Source of the DNA: Kitasatospora sp. NBC_00240 | Lineage (GTDB): Bacteria > Actinomycetota > Actinomycetes > Streptomycetales > Streptomycetaceae | Reading direction: 5' to 3' | DNA length: 64,000 nt | NCBI RefSeq assembly: GCF_026342405.1 | Contig: NZ_JAPEMU010000001.1 | Location: 5,332,001 to 5,396,000 of the forward strand | Shown here: one piece after another, positions 1-7,146 of the stretch | Numbering within the stretch: the first letter of the stretch is position 1 | How the letters are laid out: every line of letters starts with the position of its first letter | Translations under genes and position numbers: made by a program | Notes under the pieces: model-generated | What the model was told of the DNA's origin: nothing | The model's database searches: none | Seen by the model: only the letters and a program-made list of their open reading frames with translations

Positions 1-535
1 CGCGCATCTTCTCCATCTGGTCGTGGTCCGCGCCGCCGACCAGGAAGACGAATTGCGCGTAGGCGCTTTTCAGCACCGCCCGACGGTTGATCAGACCGCC
101 CTGGTAGAAGGGACGACTGAAGGCGAGGGCGCTCGACTTGGCGATGATGGTCTTGTCGAGGTCGAAGAAGGCCGCCGTCCGGGGGCCCGCGTCGTGCGGG
201 CGGAGGATCGCCGGGCGTGCCGCGACGCCGGTGCCCTCCGGGGTGGGGGCCTCCGATCCGGTGCCGTCCGGGGCTCCGATGCCCGCGCCGCCGTCGGTCG
301 GCTCCGCGACGTCGGCGTCGGTCGAGGGGGAGGCGGCGGCTGGGCCGGGGTGGGCGTGAACGGTGTCGCGAGGGGTCTGGCCGGCCTCCGTCGGGACCGC
401 CGGGCCGAGGCCGGACCCCTCCTGGGAGTTCCGTCCGGGGGCGGCCTGCGGGGCTTGCTCCGGGGCGGTCCCGGAGTTCGCGCCGGTGCCGGTGGTGTCG
501 TCCGCGTACTCGTCGGCGTTCTCGGTGGTGTCCAC
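1..535 (-). CDS. HAD-IB family hydrolase, 3' part outside window
   Basis: The gene runs off the left edge; about 178 codons are visible. The start is a GTG at 535 with no convincing ribosome binding site, so it is tentative. Residues 1 to about 118 are low-complexity (Gly, Ala, Pro, Thr, Asp). HAD motif I, FFDLDKT, lies at about 123-129; its first Asp would be the phosphoryl-accepting nucleophile. It is followed by SSALAFSRPFYQGGLI, typical of HAD-IB (phosphoserine-phosphatase-like) hydrolases. The later HAD motifs are beyond the edge. The gene diverges from ssd, an arrangement I know from other streptomycetes. The substrate is unknown. Family assignment is firm; the long disordered N-terminal extension is unusual. 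Confidence 0.8.
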   Translation of the reverse strand, partial: MDTTENADEYADDTTGTGANSGTAPEQAPQAAPGRNSQEGSGLGPAVPTEAGQTPRDTVHAHPGPAAASPSTDADVAEPTDGGAGIGAPDGTGSEAPTPEGTGVAARPAILRPHDAGPRTAAFFDLDKTIIAKSSALAFSRPFYQGGLINRRAVLKSAYAQFVFLVGGADHDQMEKMR

Positions 536-1192
536 GGGAACCGAGGATAGAGGGCGTGGCTAAACGGCCCGCCATTCGGTGTACTCCGGGGCACGCGGGT
601 TTGTGTTTCTGGCCGCTCGGGTACACCATGGAAGTCACGGATCGTTCGCGACCGTGCTAACCCGGTCCGGCTCCTCCCCCCCGAGTCGGACCGTGGATAG
701 ACGACCCCCGCTCTCCCCCCCGGCGGGGGTCGTCGCACGTCCGGACCCGTTTTCGAGCCGCTGAAGGCTCTCTCGGGAGACGTGTGCAGGGGGCGCCCCC
801 ATGATGCGCATCCGATCGGCCGAGATGTTCGACGGCAATGATTCGTCACTCTCCGTAGCCAGTTACTCCGAGTGATGCGCTTGCGGACAATACGTCATCC
901 AGGCCCTTCGGGATCGCGCGTTCCCCTCGCGCGCAGTTGTTCCACTGGTTAACTTTCGTCAATTCCCTCCCTTTAGTAATCCATGTGGGTGACATCGGTT
1001 ATCCACATCCCCGAGTTGTCCACAGGCATTCGGATCACTGATGACGGATTGGCGATCACCCCCCACCGTGGTCATCGGCAGCCGGAATTCGCTCCCCCAC
1101 CCGGAGAACGATCTCGGCCGTCCGAACGGCAGGGCTTGGACCACGCGCCCGTACCGGTACGCCGGAGCGGCGCCTTCCCGGGGGAGACCGTC
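536..1192. other. Divergent intergenic region (HAD / ssd)
   Basis: 657 bases without a gene I can support. It must carry the promoters of the divergent HAD hydrolase and of the ssd-tad operon. It contains a pair of DnaA-box-like sites (999-1024), noted separately, and a less GC-rich stretch around 860-1040. Apparent reading frames here lack GC-rich third positions and ribosome binding sites. Confidence 0.6.
999..1024 (+). promoter_or_regulatory. Two DnaA-box-like nonamers
   Basis: TTATCCACA (999-1007) and TTGTCCACA (1016-1024) lie on the same strand, 17 bases start to start, about 170 bases upstream of ssd. The first is the classical E. coli consensus; the second is the form preferred in high-GC actinomycetes. 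Sequence match only; binding is inferred. Confidence 0.5.
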
Positions 1193-2308
1193 ATGTCGAC
1201 ACCGATCACCGACCACGACCAGCCTGCGGAGCGGGTGCCCGCCGGCCCGCTGATCGTCACCGAGGACGAGGCGCTCGCCGAACACCTGCTGCGGCTCTGC
1301 GCCGCGGCCGGCACCGAACCCCTGCTGGTCTGCGGGACGCCGCCGCCGGGCCGAGTGTGGGAGAACGCACCGCTGGTGCTCGTCGGGGACGACCTCGCGG
1401 AGCGCTGTGCGGGGTTCGCCCGCCGCCCCGGCGTACTCCTGCTCGGGCTGGACCTCGACGACTCCGAGATCTGGGTCCGGGCCGTGCAACTCGGCGCCGA
1501 GCACGTGCTGTTCCTCCCCGATGCCGAGAGCTGGCTGTTGGACCGGATCGCCGACGCGGCCGAAGGGGCAGGGCCACCGGCGCTGACCGTCGCCGTGCTC
1601 GGCGGACGGGGCGGGGCCGGTGCCTCGACCCTGGCCTGCGCGCTGGCCGTCACAGCCGCCCGCGCCGGCCATCGGACCATGCTGGTCGATGCCGACCCGC
1701 TGGGCGGCGGGCTCGACATCCTGCTCGGCGGCGAGAGCGCCTCCGGCCTGCGCTGGCCCGATCTGGCGGCCTCGCGGGGCCGGGTGAGCGGCGCCGAACT
1801 GACCAAGGCGTTGCCGGTGCTCCACCGGCTCACCACCCTCTCCTGGGACCGGGGCGACACGCCGGCGGTACCTCCCGAAGCCATGCGCAGCGTGCTGGCC
1901 GCGGCCCGCCGCCAAGGAGGCCTGGTCGTCGTCGACCTGCCGCGCCACCTGGACCAGGCGGCGGGGCAGGCGCTGGAGCAGTCCGACGTGGCCCTGCTGG
2001 TCGTGCCGGCCGAGGTACGCGCGACGGCCGCCGCTGGCCGGGTCGCAGCCGCCGCCCGGATGCGCCTCACCGACGTCCGGGCCGTGGTCCGGGCCCCCGG
2101 GCCGGCGGGCCTGGCCGGCGCCGAGATCGCCCGAGGACTGCGGATGCGGCTGGCGGGCGAACTGCCCCAGGAGCCCGGCCTGACGGTGGACGTGGAGCGG
2201 GGCATCCCGCCGGGCATCAGGGAGCGGGGCCCGCTGGCGCGCTTCTGCGGCAGCTTCCTGGACGAGGTCATGCCGCCCGTGCCGGCCGTCGGCGGGGGCG
2301 TGTGCTGA
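1193..2308 (+). CDS. ssd: Septum site-determining protein Ssd (CpaE-like)
   Basis: 371-residue ParA/MinD-superfamily protein. Residues 1 to about 125 form a degenerate receiver-like domain. A P-loop NTPase follows, with a deviant Walker A (GGRGGAGAST, about 138-147) and LVDADPLGGGLD as the switch I/Walker A' region. Actinobacterial Ssd affects septum placement, and the same fold (CpaE/TadZ) localises Tad pilus machinery. ATG at 1193 follows GGGGGAG with good spacing; longer in-frame starts lack a binding site. It is the first gene of the tad operon, and its stop overlaps the next start (2306-2310), implying translational coupling. The gene order matches the mycobacterial Rv3660c-Rv3654c cluster. 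Confidence 0.9.
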   Translation: MSTPITDHDQPAERVPAGPLIVTEDEALAEHLLRLCAAAGTEPLLVCGTPPPGRVWENAPLVLVGDDLAERCAGFARRPGVLLLGLDLDDSEIWVRAVQLGAEHVLFLPDAESWLLDRIADAAEGAGPPALTVAVLGGRGGAGASTLACALAVTAARAGHRTMLVDADPLGGGLDILLGGESASGLRWPDLAASRGRVSGAELTKALPVLHRLTTLSWDRGDTPAVPPEAMRSVLAAARRQGGLVVVDLPRHLDQAAGQALEQSDVALLVVPAEVRATAAAGRVAAAARMRLTDVRAVVRAPGPAGLAGAEIARGLRMRLAGELPQEPGLTVDVERGIPPGIRERGPLARFCGSFLDEVMPPVPAVGGGVC

Positions 2309-3675
2309 TGAACCGTCTGCGCAGATCCCGCGATCGCGGCGGCCCCGGCCCGGCTGCCGGCCCGGGGAACAACGGTGAGCAGGCGGGCGGGCAGGGGCTC
2401 GCACCGGGCCGGCCGACATTGCCCGGTCCGGGCGGCCGACGGGTGCTCGGACCGGGGACGGCCCCGGCCCTCGACGGGGCCGCCGGACCGGACCGGGCGG
2501 CCGCCCTGGTGGACGCCGTGCGGTTGCGGCTGGCCGAGTCGGGTGAGGCGCCCACCGCAGGCTCGATGGCCGCGGCGCTCCGGGCCTCCCGCCCCCCGCT
2601 GGGCGGCGACGACGTGCTCGACGCCGTACGGAGCCTGCGCGCCGAACTGATCGGGGCCGGCCCGCTCGACCAACTGATCGCGGCACCCGACGTCACCGAC
2701 GTCCTGGTCAACGGACCGGACGAGGTGTGGGTCGACCGGGGCGGCGGGCTTCAGCGGGCGGTCGGTGTCGGATTCCCCGACGCCGAGGCGGTGCGGCACC
2801 TGGCACACCGTCTCGCCACCGCGGCCGGCCGCCGGCTCGACGACGCCCGGCCCTGGGTCGACGCGAGGCTCCCGGACGGCACCAGGCTGCACGCGGTGCT
2901 CCCGCCGATCGCCGCCGGGTGCACCCACATCTCGCTGCGGGTCTGCCGGCCCCGCCCGTTCACACTCGACGAACTGATCCTCGCCGGATCGCTGCCCCCG
3001 GCCGGGGCCGATCTGCTCGCCGCCGTCCTGAGGGCCCGGCTGTCGCTGATGATCAGCGGCGGGACCGGCACGGGAAAGACCACCCTCCTCGCTGCGGTCC
3101 TCGGCCTGGTCGGCCACGGCGAGCGGATCGTCATCGCCGAGGACTCCGCCGAACTGCGGCCGGCGCACCCGCACGTGGTCCGGCTCCAGAGCCGCCCGCC
3201 GAACCAGGAAGGTCTGGGCGAACTCACCCTGCGGGACCTCGTCCGCCAGGCGCTGCGGATGCGCCCGGACCGCCTGGTGATCGGCGAGGTGCGCGGAGCC
3301 GAGGTGTCCGACCTGCTGGCGGCTCTGAACACCGGCCACGAGGGCGGCTGCGGGACGGTGCACGCCAACACCGCGGCCGACGTGCCGGTACGCCTGGAGG
3401 CCCTCGGCTCGCTGGCGGGTCTCGACCGGCTGTCACTGCACAGCCAGTTGCGGGCCGCCCTGGACGTCGTGGTGCACCTCGTCCGGGATCCGGGCAGCGG
3501 TCTGCGTCGGATCGCCGAGATCCACACGCTGACCGGTGATGGGCACGGGCTCGCGATCACCACCCCGGCCGTGAGGTTCACGGCCGCGGGGGCGCTGCTG
3601 CCGGGCCCCGGTTGGGAGCGGCTGGCCCAGCTGTGCGCGGCCCGCGGAGTGCTGTTCCAGGGCAGGCCGGGATGA
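2308..3675 (+). CDS. tadA: TadA/CpaF-type secretion ATPase
   Basis: 455 residues. Hexameric ATPase that powers assembly or secretion by the Tad (tight adherence, type IVc pilus-like) machine at the cytoplasmic membrane. Residues 1-60 are a Gly/Pro/Arg-rich disordered leader. Walker A GGTGTGKTT lies at 251-259, the Asp box around IAEDSAEL (277-284), Walker B DRLVIGEVRGAE at 321-332, and the His box GHEGG...TVHAN at 343-354, all intact. ATG at 2308 overlaps the ssd stop. The stop at 3673-3675 overlaps another ATG at 3672, discussed under findings. Confidence 0.95.
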   Translation: MNRLRRSRDRGGPGPAAGPGNNGEQAGGQGLAPGRPTLPGPGGRRVLGPGTAPALDGAAGPDRAAALVDAVRLRLAESGEAPTAGSMAAALRASRPPLGGDDVLDAVRSLRAELIGAGPLDQLIAAPDVTDVLVNGPDEVWVDRGGGLQRAVGVGFPDAEAVRHLAHRLATAAGRRLDDARPWVDARLPDGTRLHAVLPPIAAGCTHISLRVCRPRPFTLDELILAGSLPPAGADLLAAVLRARLSLMISGGTGTGKTTLLAAVLGLVGHGERIVIAEDSAELRPAHPHVVRLQSRPPNQEGLGELTLRDLVRQALRMRPDRLVIGEVRGAEVSDLLAALNTGHEGGCGTVHANTAADVPVRLEALGSLAGLDRLSLHSQLRAALDVVVHLVRDPGSGLRRIAEIHTLTGDGHGLAITTPAVRFTAAGALLPGPGWERLAQLCAARGVLFQGRPG

Positions 3676-3786
3676 CCGCGGGCGAGGCGCCGGCGTTGTT
3701 CGCCCTCGGGCTCTGCGGCCTGTTGCTGGCCGCCGGGGTGCTGCTGGGTCCGGGAGTCCGAAGAAGTCCCTCAGGAGGAGACGAGA

Positions 3787-4887
3787 ATGACTGTGAGCCA
3801 GGTGGACATGTACTCGGCGGCGGCGCTCTGCGGAGCGGCGGTGGCCGCCCGGCAGGCACTTCGGCGGAGGGTCGCCACCGGCCGGTACGCCCGGCTGCTG
3901 CCCGTGGGCGCGGTTGGCGGCGCGGCCGCGGCCGGTGCATGGCCGCCGCCGCGGGCGGGCATGTGGCTTCGGGCCCGGAGGGCACTCCGCCGACGGCTCG
4001 GTGCGGCGCCGCCCGCCCGGCCGCCATGGCTGGTCCCCGAACTGCTGCTCCTGCCTGTCGGATCGGTCGCTTGGCAGGCGCTCCAATCGCCGCTGCCACC
4101 GGTTGCCGCCGCGGCGGCCGTACTGCCGCTCCACAGGTGGCGCCGACGCCGTCACCTGGAGGCCGAGGCCCGGCAGCGGGCCGCGGCGGTGATCGAACTC
4201 TGCGTCGCGCTGTCGGCCGAGCTGCGCAGCGGAGCCACACCTGAGCAGGCTCTGTACACGGTCACCGCACGGATCGCCGCGGACCAGGTGTCGCTGCGCC
4301 GGCTCGGGCGGGAGCCGGTGGCGAGATTGGCGGCGGGCCGGTACGGCGGGGACGTCCCCGCCGCGTTCGAGCTGCTGGCGGAGCTGCCGGGTGGTCGTGG
4401 GGCGGCCGCGGTCGCGGCCTGCTGGCAGGTCACCGCAGGCAGCGGATCAGGGTTCGCTGATGGGCTGGAGCAGGTGGCCGAGTCACTGAGGGCCGAGCAG
4501 GCCCTGGCCGAGGAGATCGAGGGCGAGCTGGCCGCGCCGCGGACCACGATCGCCGTTCTCGCTGTGCTGCCGGTGCTCGGGCTGCTGCTCGGCGCCACGC
4601 TCGGTGCCCGTCCTCTCGACATCCTGCTGCACACCCCGGCCGGGCTGGCCTGCTTGGCGGGCGGAGCAGCCCTGGAGGTGGCCGGACTGGCCTGGACGGC
4701 GCGGATCGTGCGGACGGCGAGAGGAGGTGCCGCCGGCCCCGGGCCGGTGCGGGGAAAGGAAGGCTCCGGGCCGTTGCGGGGAGGGGATGGCGACCGCGGG
4801 GACGGCGAGGCGCGCTGCGGGGTTTCACGGCTGCGCCCGGCAGCGGGGACCGCTGGCGCAGGGCAGGGGCAGGTGGTGCTCCGGTGA
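3787..4887 (+). CDS. tadB: TadB-like type II secretion F protein
   Basis: 366 residues. Inner-membrane platform protein of the Tad machine. The T2SSF domain is recognisable from about residue 130 (EARQRAAAVIELCVALSAEL) to 270, including the GFADGLEQVAESLR helix. Hydrophobic segments lie near the N-terminus, at about 85-115 and at about 245-300. The tail (about 315-366) is Gly/Arg-rich and probably disordered. ATG at 3787 follows a very strong AGGAGGAG site (3773-3780). A second ATG at 3672, coupled to tadA, opens a different frame with a hydrophobic start. The start is therefore about 80% sure. The stop overlaps the GTG of tadC. Confidence 0.88.
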   Translation: MTVSQVDMYSAAALCGAAVAARQALRRRVATGRYARLLPVGAVGGAAAAGAWPPPRAGMWLRARRALRRRLGAAPPARPPWLVPELLLLPVGSVAWQALQSPLPPVAAAAAVLPLHRWRRRRHLEAEARQRAAAVIELCVALSAELRSGATPEQALYTVTARIAADQVSLRRLGREPVARLAAGRYGGDVPAAFELLAELPGGRGAAAVAACWQVTAGSGSGFADGLEQVAESLRAEQALAEEIEGELAAPRTTIAVLAVLPVLGLLLGATLGARPLDILLHTPAGLACLAGGAALEVAGLAWTARIVRTARGGAAGPGPVRGKEGSGPLRGGDGDRGDGEARCGVSRLRPAAGTAGAGQGQVVLR

Positions 4888-5837
4888 GCGGGGCGGCTGG
4901 TCTGGTCGCGGTGCTGCTGCCCGCCTGGGGTGTGGTCGGGGCCGCCGCCCTGCTGGGTCATGTCCGGCGCCGCAGGGTCCGGCGTCGAGCATTCCCCCGG
5001 CCGTCGGGGCGGCGGCCAGGGTCGAAGCGGCGACTGCCGGAGCGTCGCCCCTCCCGCGGCAGGGGCAGGGGCAGAGGCAGTTGCAGGACCAGGAGCGGAC
5101 AGCAGGGTCGGCGAGGGTGGCCCACGGCAGGTCGCCGAGGTGCTGGATCCCGGCTCGGCGCGGGCCGACCCGCTGAGGCGGAGCCGATGGGCGCAGCGCC
5201 CGCAGAGGTGCCGGATCGGCGGGCGGCGGCCTGCCGCACCGCCGCCGCGGCGGCGACGGGAGCGGCCGTGGCCTGGCTGCTCGGGGGCGCCGGAGGGCTT
5301 GCGGTGGGCCTGCTGGTCGGGGTCGTCCTGCACCGCCGTCTCCCGCGACCGCGATCACCGGCCCGGCGTTACGCGGCCGCCGAGCAGCAGGCGCTGTCCC
5401 GGCAGCTCCCGTTGACGGCCGAGCTGCTGGCGGCCTGCCTGGGGTCCTGCGCCTCGCCGTCCCAGGCCGTTGCTGCCGTGGCGCACAGCGTCGGGGCGCC
5501 GATGGGCCGGCGCCTCGCGACGGTCTCCGCCGAACTCGCCCTCGGAGCCCGGCCGGAGCTGGGCTGGGGGCGGCTCGGCGAGGAGTGCCCGGTGCTGGCA
5601 CCGCTGGGCCGGTGCCTGGTCCGGGCGAGTGTCGGCGGAGCTCCACCCGCCGGTCCGCTGCTGAGCCTTGCGCGGGCCGAACGGGCCGTCGCGGCACGGG
5701 CGGCGCACGCCCGGGTCCGCCGCGCCGGCGTGCTGGCCACGGCGCCACTGGGCGTCTGCTTCCTGCCGGCTTTCGTCCTGATCAGCGTCGTTCCGGTGGT
5801 CATCGGACTGACTTCGATGTTCGCCGGGCGTATGTGA
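4884..5837 (+). CDS. tadC: TadC-like type II secretion F protein
   Basis: 317 residues. Second inner-membrane platform protein of the Tad system. An N-terminal hydrophobic helix (about 4-24) is followed by an unusual Arg/Gly-rich stretch (about 26-95), then a T2SSF domain with SRQLPLTAELLAACL and two C-terminal membrane segments ending FLISV-like hydrophobic residues. GTG at 4884 overlaps the tadB TGA. The basic insert is not part of the usual TadC fold and may be a linker or evidence of rapid drift. Partner: TadB. Confidence 0.88.
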   Translation: MSGAAGLVAVLLPAWGVVGAAALLGHVRRRRVRRRAFPRPSGRRPGSKRRLPERRPSRGRGRGRGSCRTRSGQQGRRGWPTAGRRGAGSRLGAGRPAEAEPMGAAPAEVPDRRAAACRTAAAAATGAAVAWLLGGAGGLAVGLLVGVVLHRRLPRPRSPARRYAAAEQQALSRQLPLTAELLAACLGSCASPSQAVAAVAHSVGAPMGRRLATVSAELALGARPELGWGRLGEECPVLAPLGRCLVRASVGGAPPAGPLLSLARAERAVAARAAHARVRRAGVLATAPLGVCFLPAFVLISVVPVVIGLTSMFAGRM

Positions 5838-5925
5838 GCGGTCGTCACCACGCATTTCGCCCGACCGCGCTTTCCCGTCAATCCCGATTTTTCATCGCGT
5901 CCCCACCATCGAAGGAGCGTGTGTC
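5838..5925 (+). promoter_or_regulatory. Hairpin and strong RBS before pilin-like gene
   Basis: A 7-bp stem (GCGGTCG at 5838-5844 with CGACCGC at 5862-5868) follows tadC. An AAGGAG site near 5912 precedes the pilin-like ATG. The hairpin could adjust the ratio of pilin to machinery transcripts; this is inference. Confidence 0.35.
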
Positions 5926-6192
5926 ATGGCAGAAATCATCGTTTCCCAGGCCGCCGTGGGCCTCCCGCACCGCACGCTGCGGGCCCTCTGCCGACGGCGC
6001 GGCCGCTGGGTGGCGATCCGCGTCCGCAGGATGCCGAACGGCCGCCGGGACAGCGGGATGAGCACGGCCGAGTACGCGGTCGGCACCCTGGCGGCCTGCG
6101 CCTTCGCCGCCGTCCTCTACAAGGTCGTCACCAGCGGCGCGGTGAGCGGCGCCCTGACCGACATCCTCAACCGGGCCCTCAGTGCGGCGTGA
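5926..6192 (+). CDS. DUF4244 Flp-pilin-like peptide
   Basis: 88 residues. A basic leader (about 1-44) ends in SGMSTAEYAVGT, which matches a class III (type IV prepilin) processing site: Gly before the hydrophobic helix and Glu five residues in. A single hydrophobic helix follows (TLAACAFAAVLYKVV). This is the DUF4244 family, located where the Flp pilin lies in tad clusters, so it is the probable pilus subunit, processed at the membrane. RBS AAGGAG upstream. Its 3' end overlaps the TadE-like gene by 11 bases. Confidence 0.9.
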   Translation: MAEIIVSQAAVGLPHRTLRALCRRRGRWVAIRVRRMPNGRRDSGMSTAEYAVGTLAACAFAAVLYKVVTSGAVSGALTDILNRALSAA

Positions 6193-6592
6193 CCGGGCGC
6201 GGAGGCGCCACCGGGCCCCGGACGCGGGCTTCGCCACGGCGGAGACGGCGGTGGCGCTCCCGGCTCTCGTCCTGCTGGCAGCGATGCTGCTCTGGGGAGT
6301 GGTGGCGGCCACCGCGCAGATCCGCTGCGTGGACGCGGCGCGGGCGGGGGCCCGGGCCGCCGCCCGAGGCGACACGGACGCCGTCGCCCTGGCCCGCTCC
6401 GCCGCCCCGCCGGGTGCGGAGGTGCGGCTCGCGACGGAGGGGGAGTCCGTACGCGTGACCGTGCAGGCTCCCTGCCCGGGGCCGGGCCGTCTCGCGGCCG
6501 TGCTCTCGGTGCGACTGGGCGCGACGGCGGTCTCGGCCCGGGAGGACGCGCTCACGGGCGTGGCCGGAGGTGCCTCGTCATGGCCGTCCTGA
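6182..6592 (+). CDS. TadE-like pseudopilin
   Basis: 136 residues. A short Arg-rich N-terminus is followed by GFATAETAVALPALVLL, a TadE-type N-terminal membrane helix with the conserved Glu. A small extracytoplasmic domain with paired Cys (IRCVD, APCPG) follows. TadE-like proteins are minor pilins of the Tad apparatus. GTG at 6182 overlaps the DUF4244 gene, and the 3' end overlaps the next gene by 13 bases, so the three are probably translated as a coupled set. Confidence 0.88.
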   Translation: MRRDRARRRHRAPDAGFATAETAVALPALVLLAAMLLWGVVAATAQIRCVDAARAGARAAARGDTDAVALARSAAPPGAEVRLATEGESVRVTVQAPCPGPGRLAAVLSVRLGATAVSAREDALTGVAGGASSWPS

Positions 6593-7146
6593 CCGCGCGG
6601 CCCCGCGGTCGGCATCGTTCGGCGGGGGAGCCCCGGGTCCGGTACGTCCGGGGCGCCGGCGGCCGGACGGGCGACGGGGGCTCGGCGACCGTCTGGCTGC
6701 TCGCGCTCGCGATGCTCGGGTGCGCGGTGTTCGCCGGGATGCTGGCTCTGGGGTCGGTCGTCGTCGGCCGCCACCGGGCCGAGTCCGCCGCCGACCTGGC
6801 GGCCCTCGCGGCGGCGGACCGCTTGTTGCTCGATCCGGACGGCGGCTGCGGCCGGGCGAGGGGTATCGCCGGCGCGCATCACGCCACTCTGGTCTCCTGC
6901 GCGGTCGACCTGTCTGCGGACGAGGTCGAGGTGGTCGTCGAAGTGCCTGTGAGCGGGCTGCCGGTGCCACTCGGCCCGGCGAGGGCCAGGGCGCGTGCCG
7001 GCCCGCTGCGGGCACCGGCCGACACCACGGACGCTTCCGGCACCACCCCCGCGTCGGCCGATGCCCCCGCCCGGGCCGACACCCCCGTCTCGTTCGTCAC
7101 CTCCGCCGCCTCCAAAGCCACCGCGGGTGCCGCTGCCGGCGAACCG
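6580..7146 (+). CDS. Rv3654c/TadG-like minor pilin (stop codon far downstream)
   Basis: ATG at 6580. Residues about 30-145 match the Rv3654c family of TadE/TadG-like proteins: GDGGSATVWLLALAMLGCAVFAG is split between a Gly-rich leader and a membrane helix, followed by GRHRAESAADLAALAAAD and a short domain with GCGRA and VSCAVD. A Thr/Ala/Asp-rich tail follows. The frame has no stop at the expected place. It stays open to 9597, antisense to the entire helicase gene and in the same codon register. I give only the part before the helicase stop; the conserved domain ends near 7015. Either the protein really has a long antisense-encoded tail, or a stop or frameshift is missing from the sequence. 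Confidence 0.6.

Noticed and set aside
91..849. Minus-strand frame of 252 codons at the left edge
   Set aside because: Arg/Pro-rich composition typical of a wrong frame; the HAD motif frame overlaps it and is convincing.
999..1024. Replication origin
   Set aside because: Only two DnaA boxes, no dnaA/dnaN neighbours and no dense box cluster as in streptomycete oriC.
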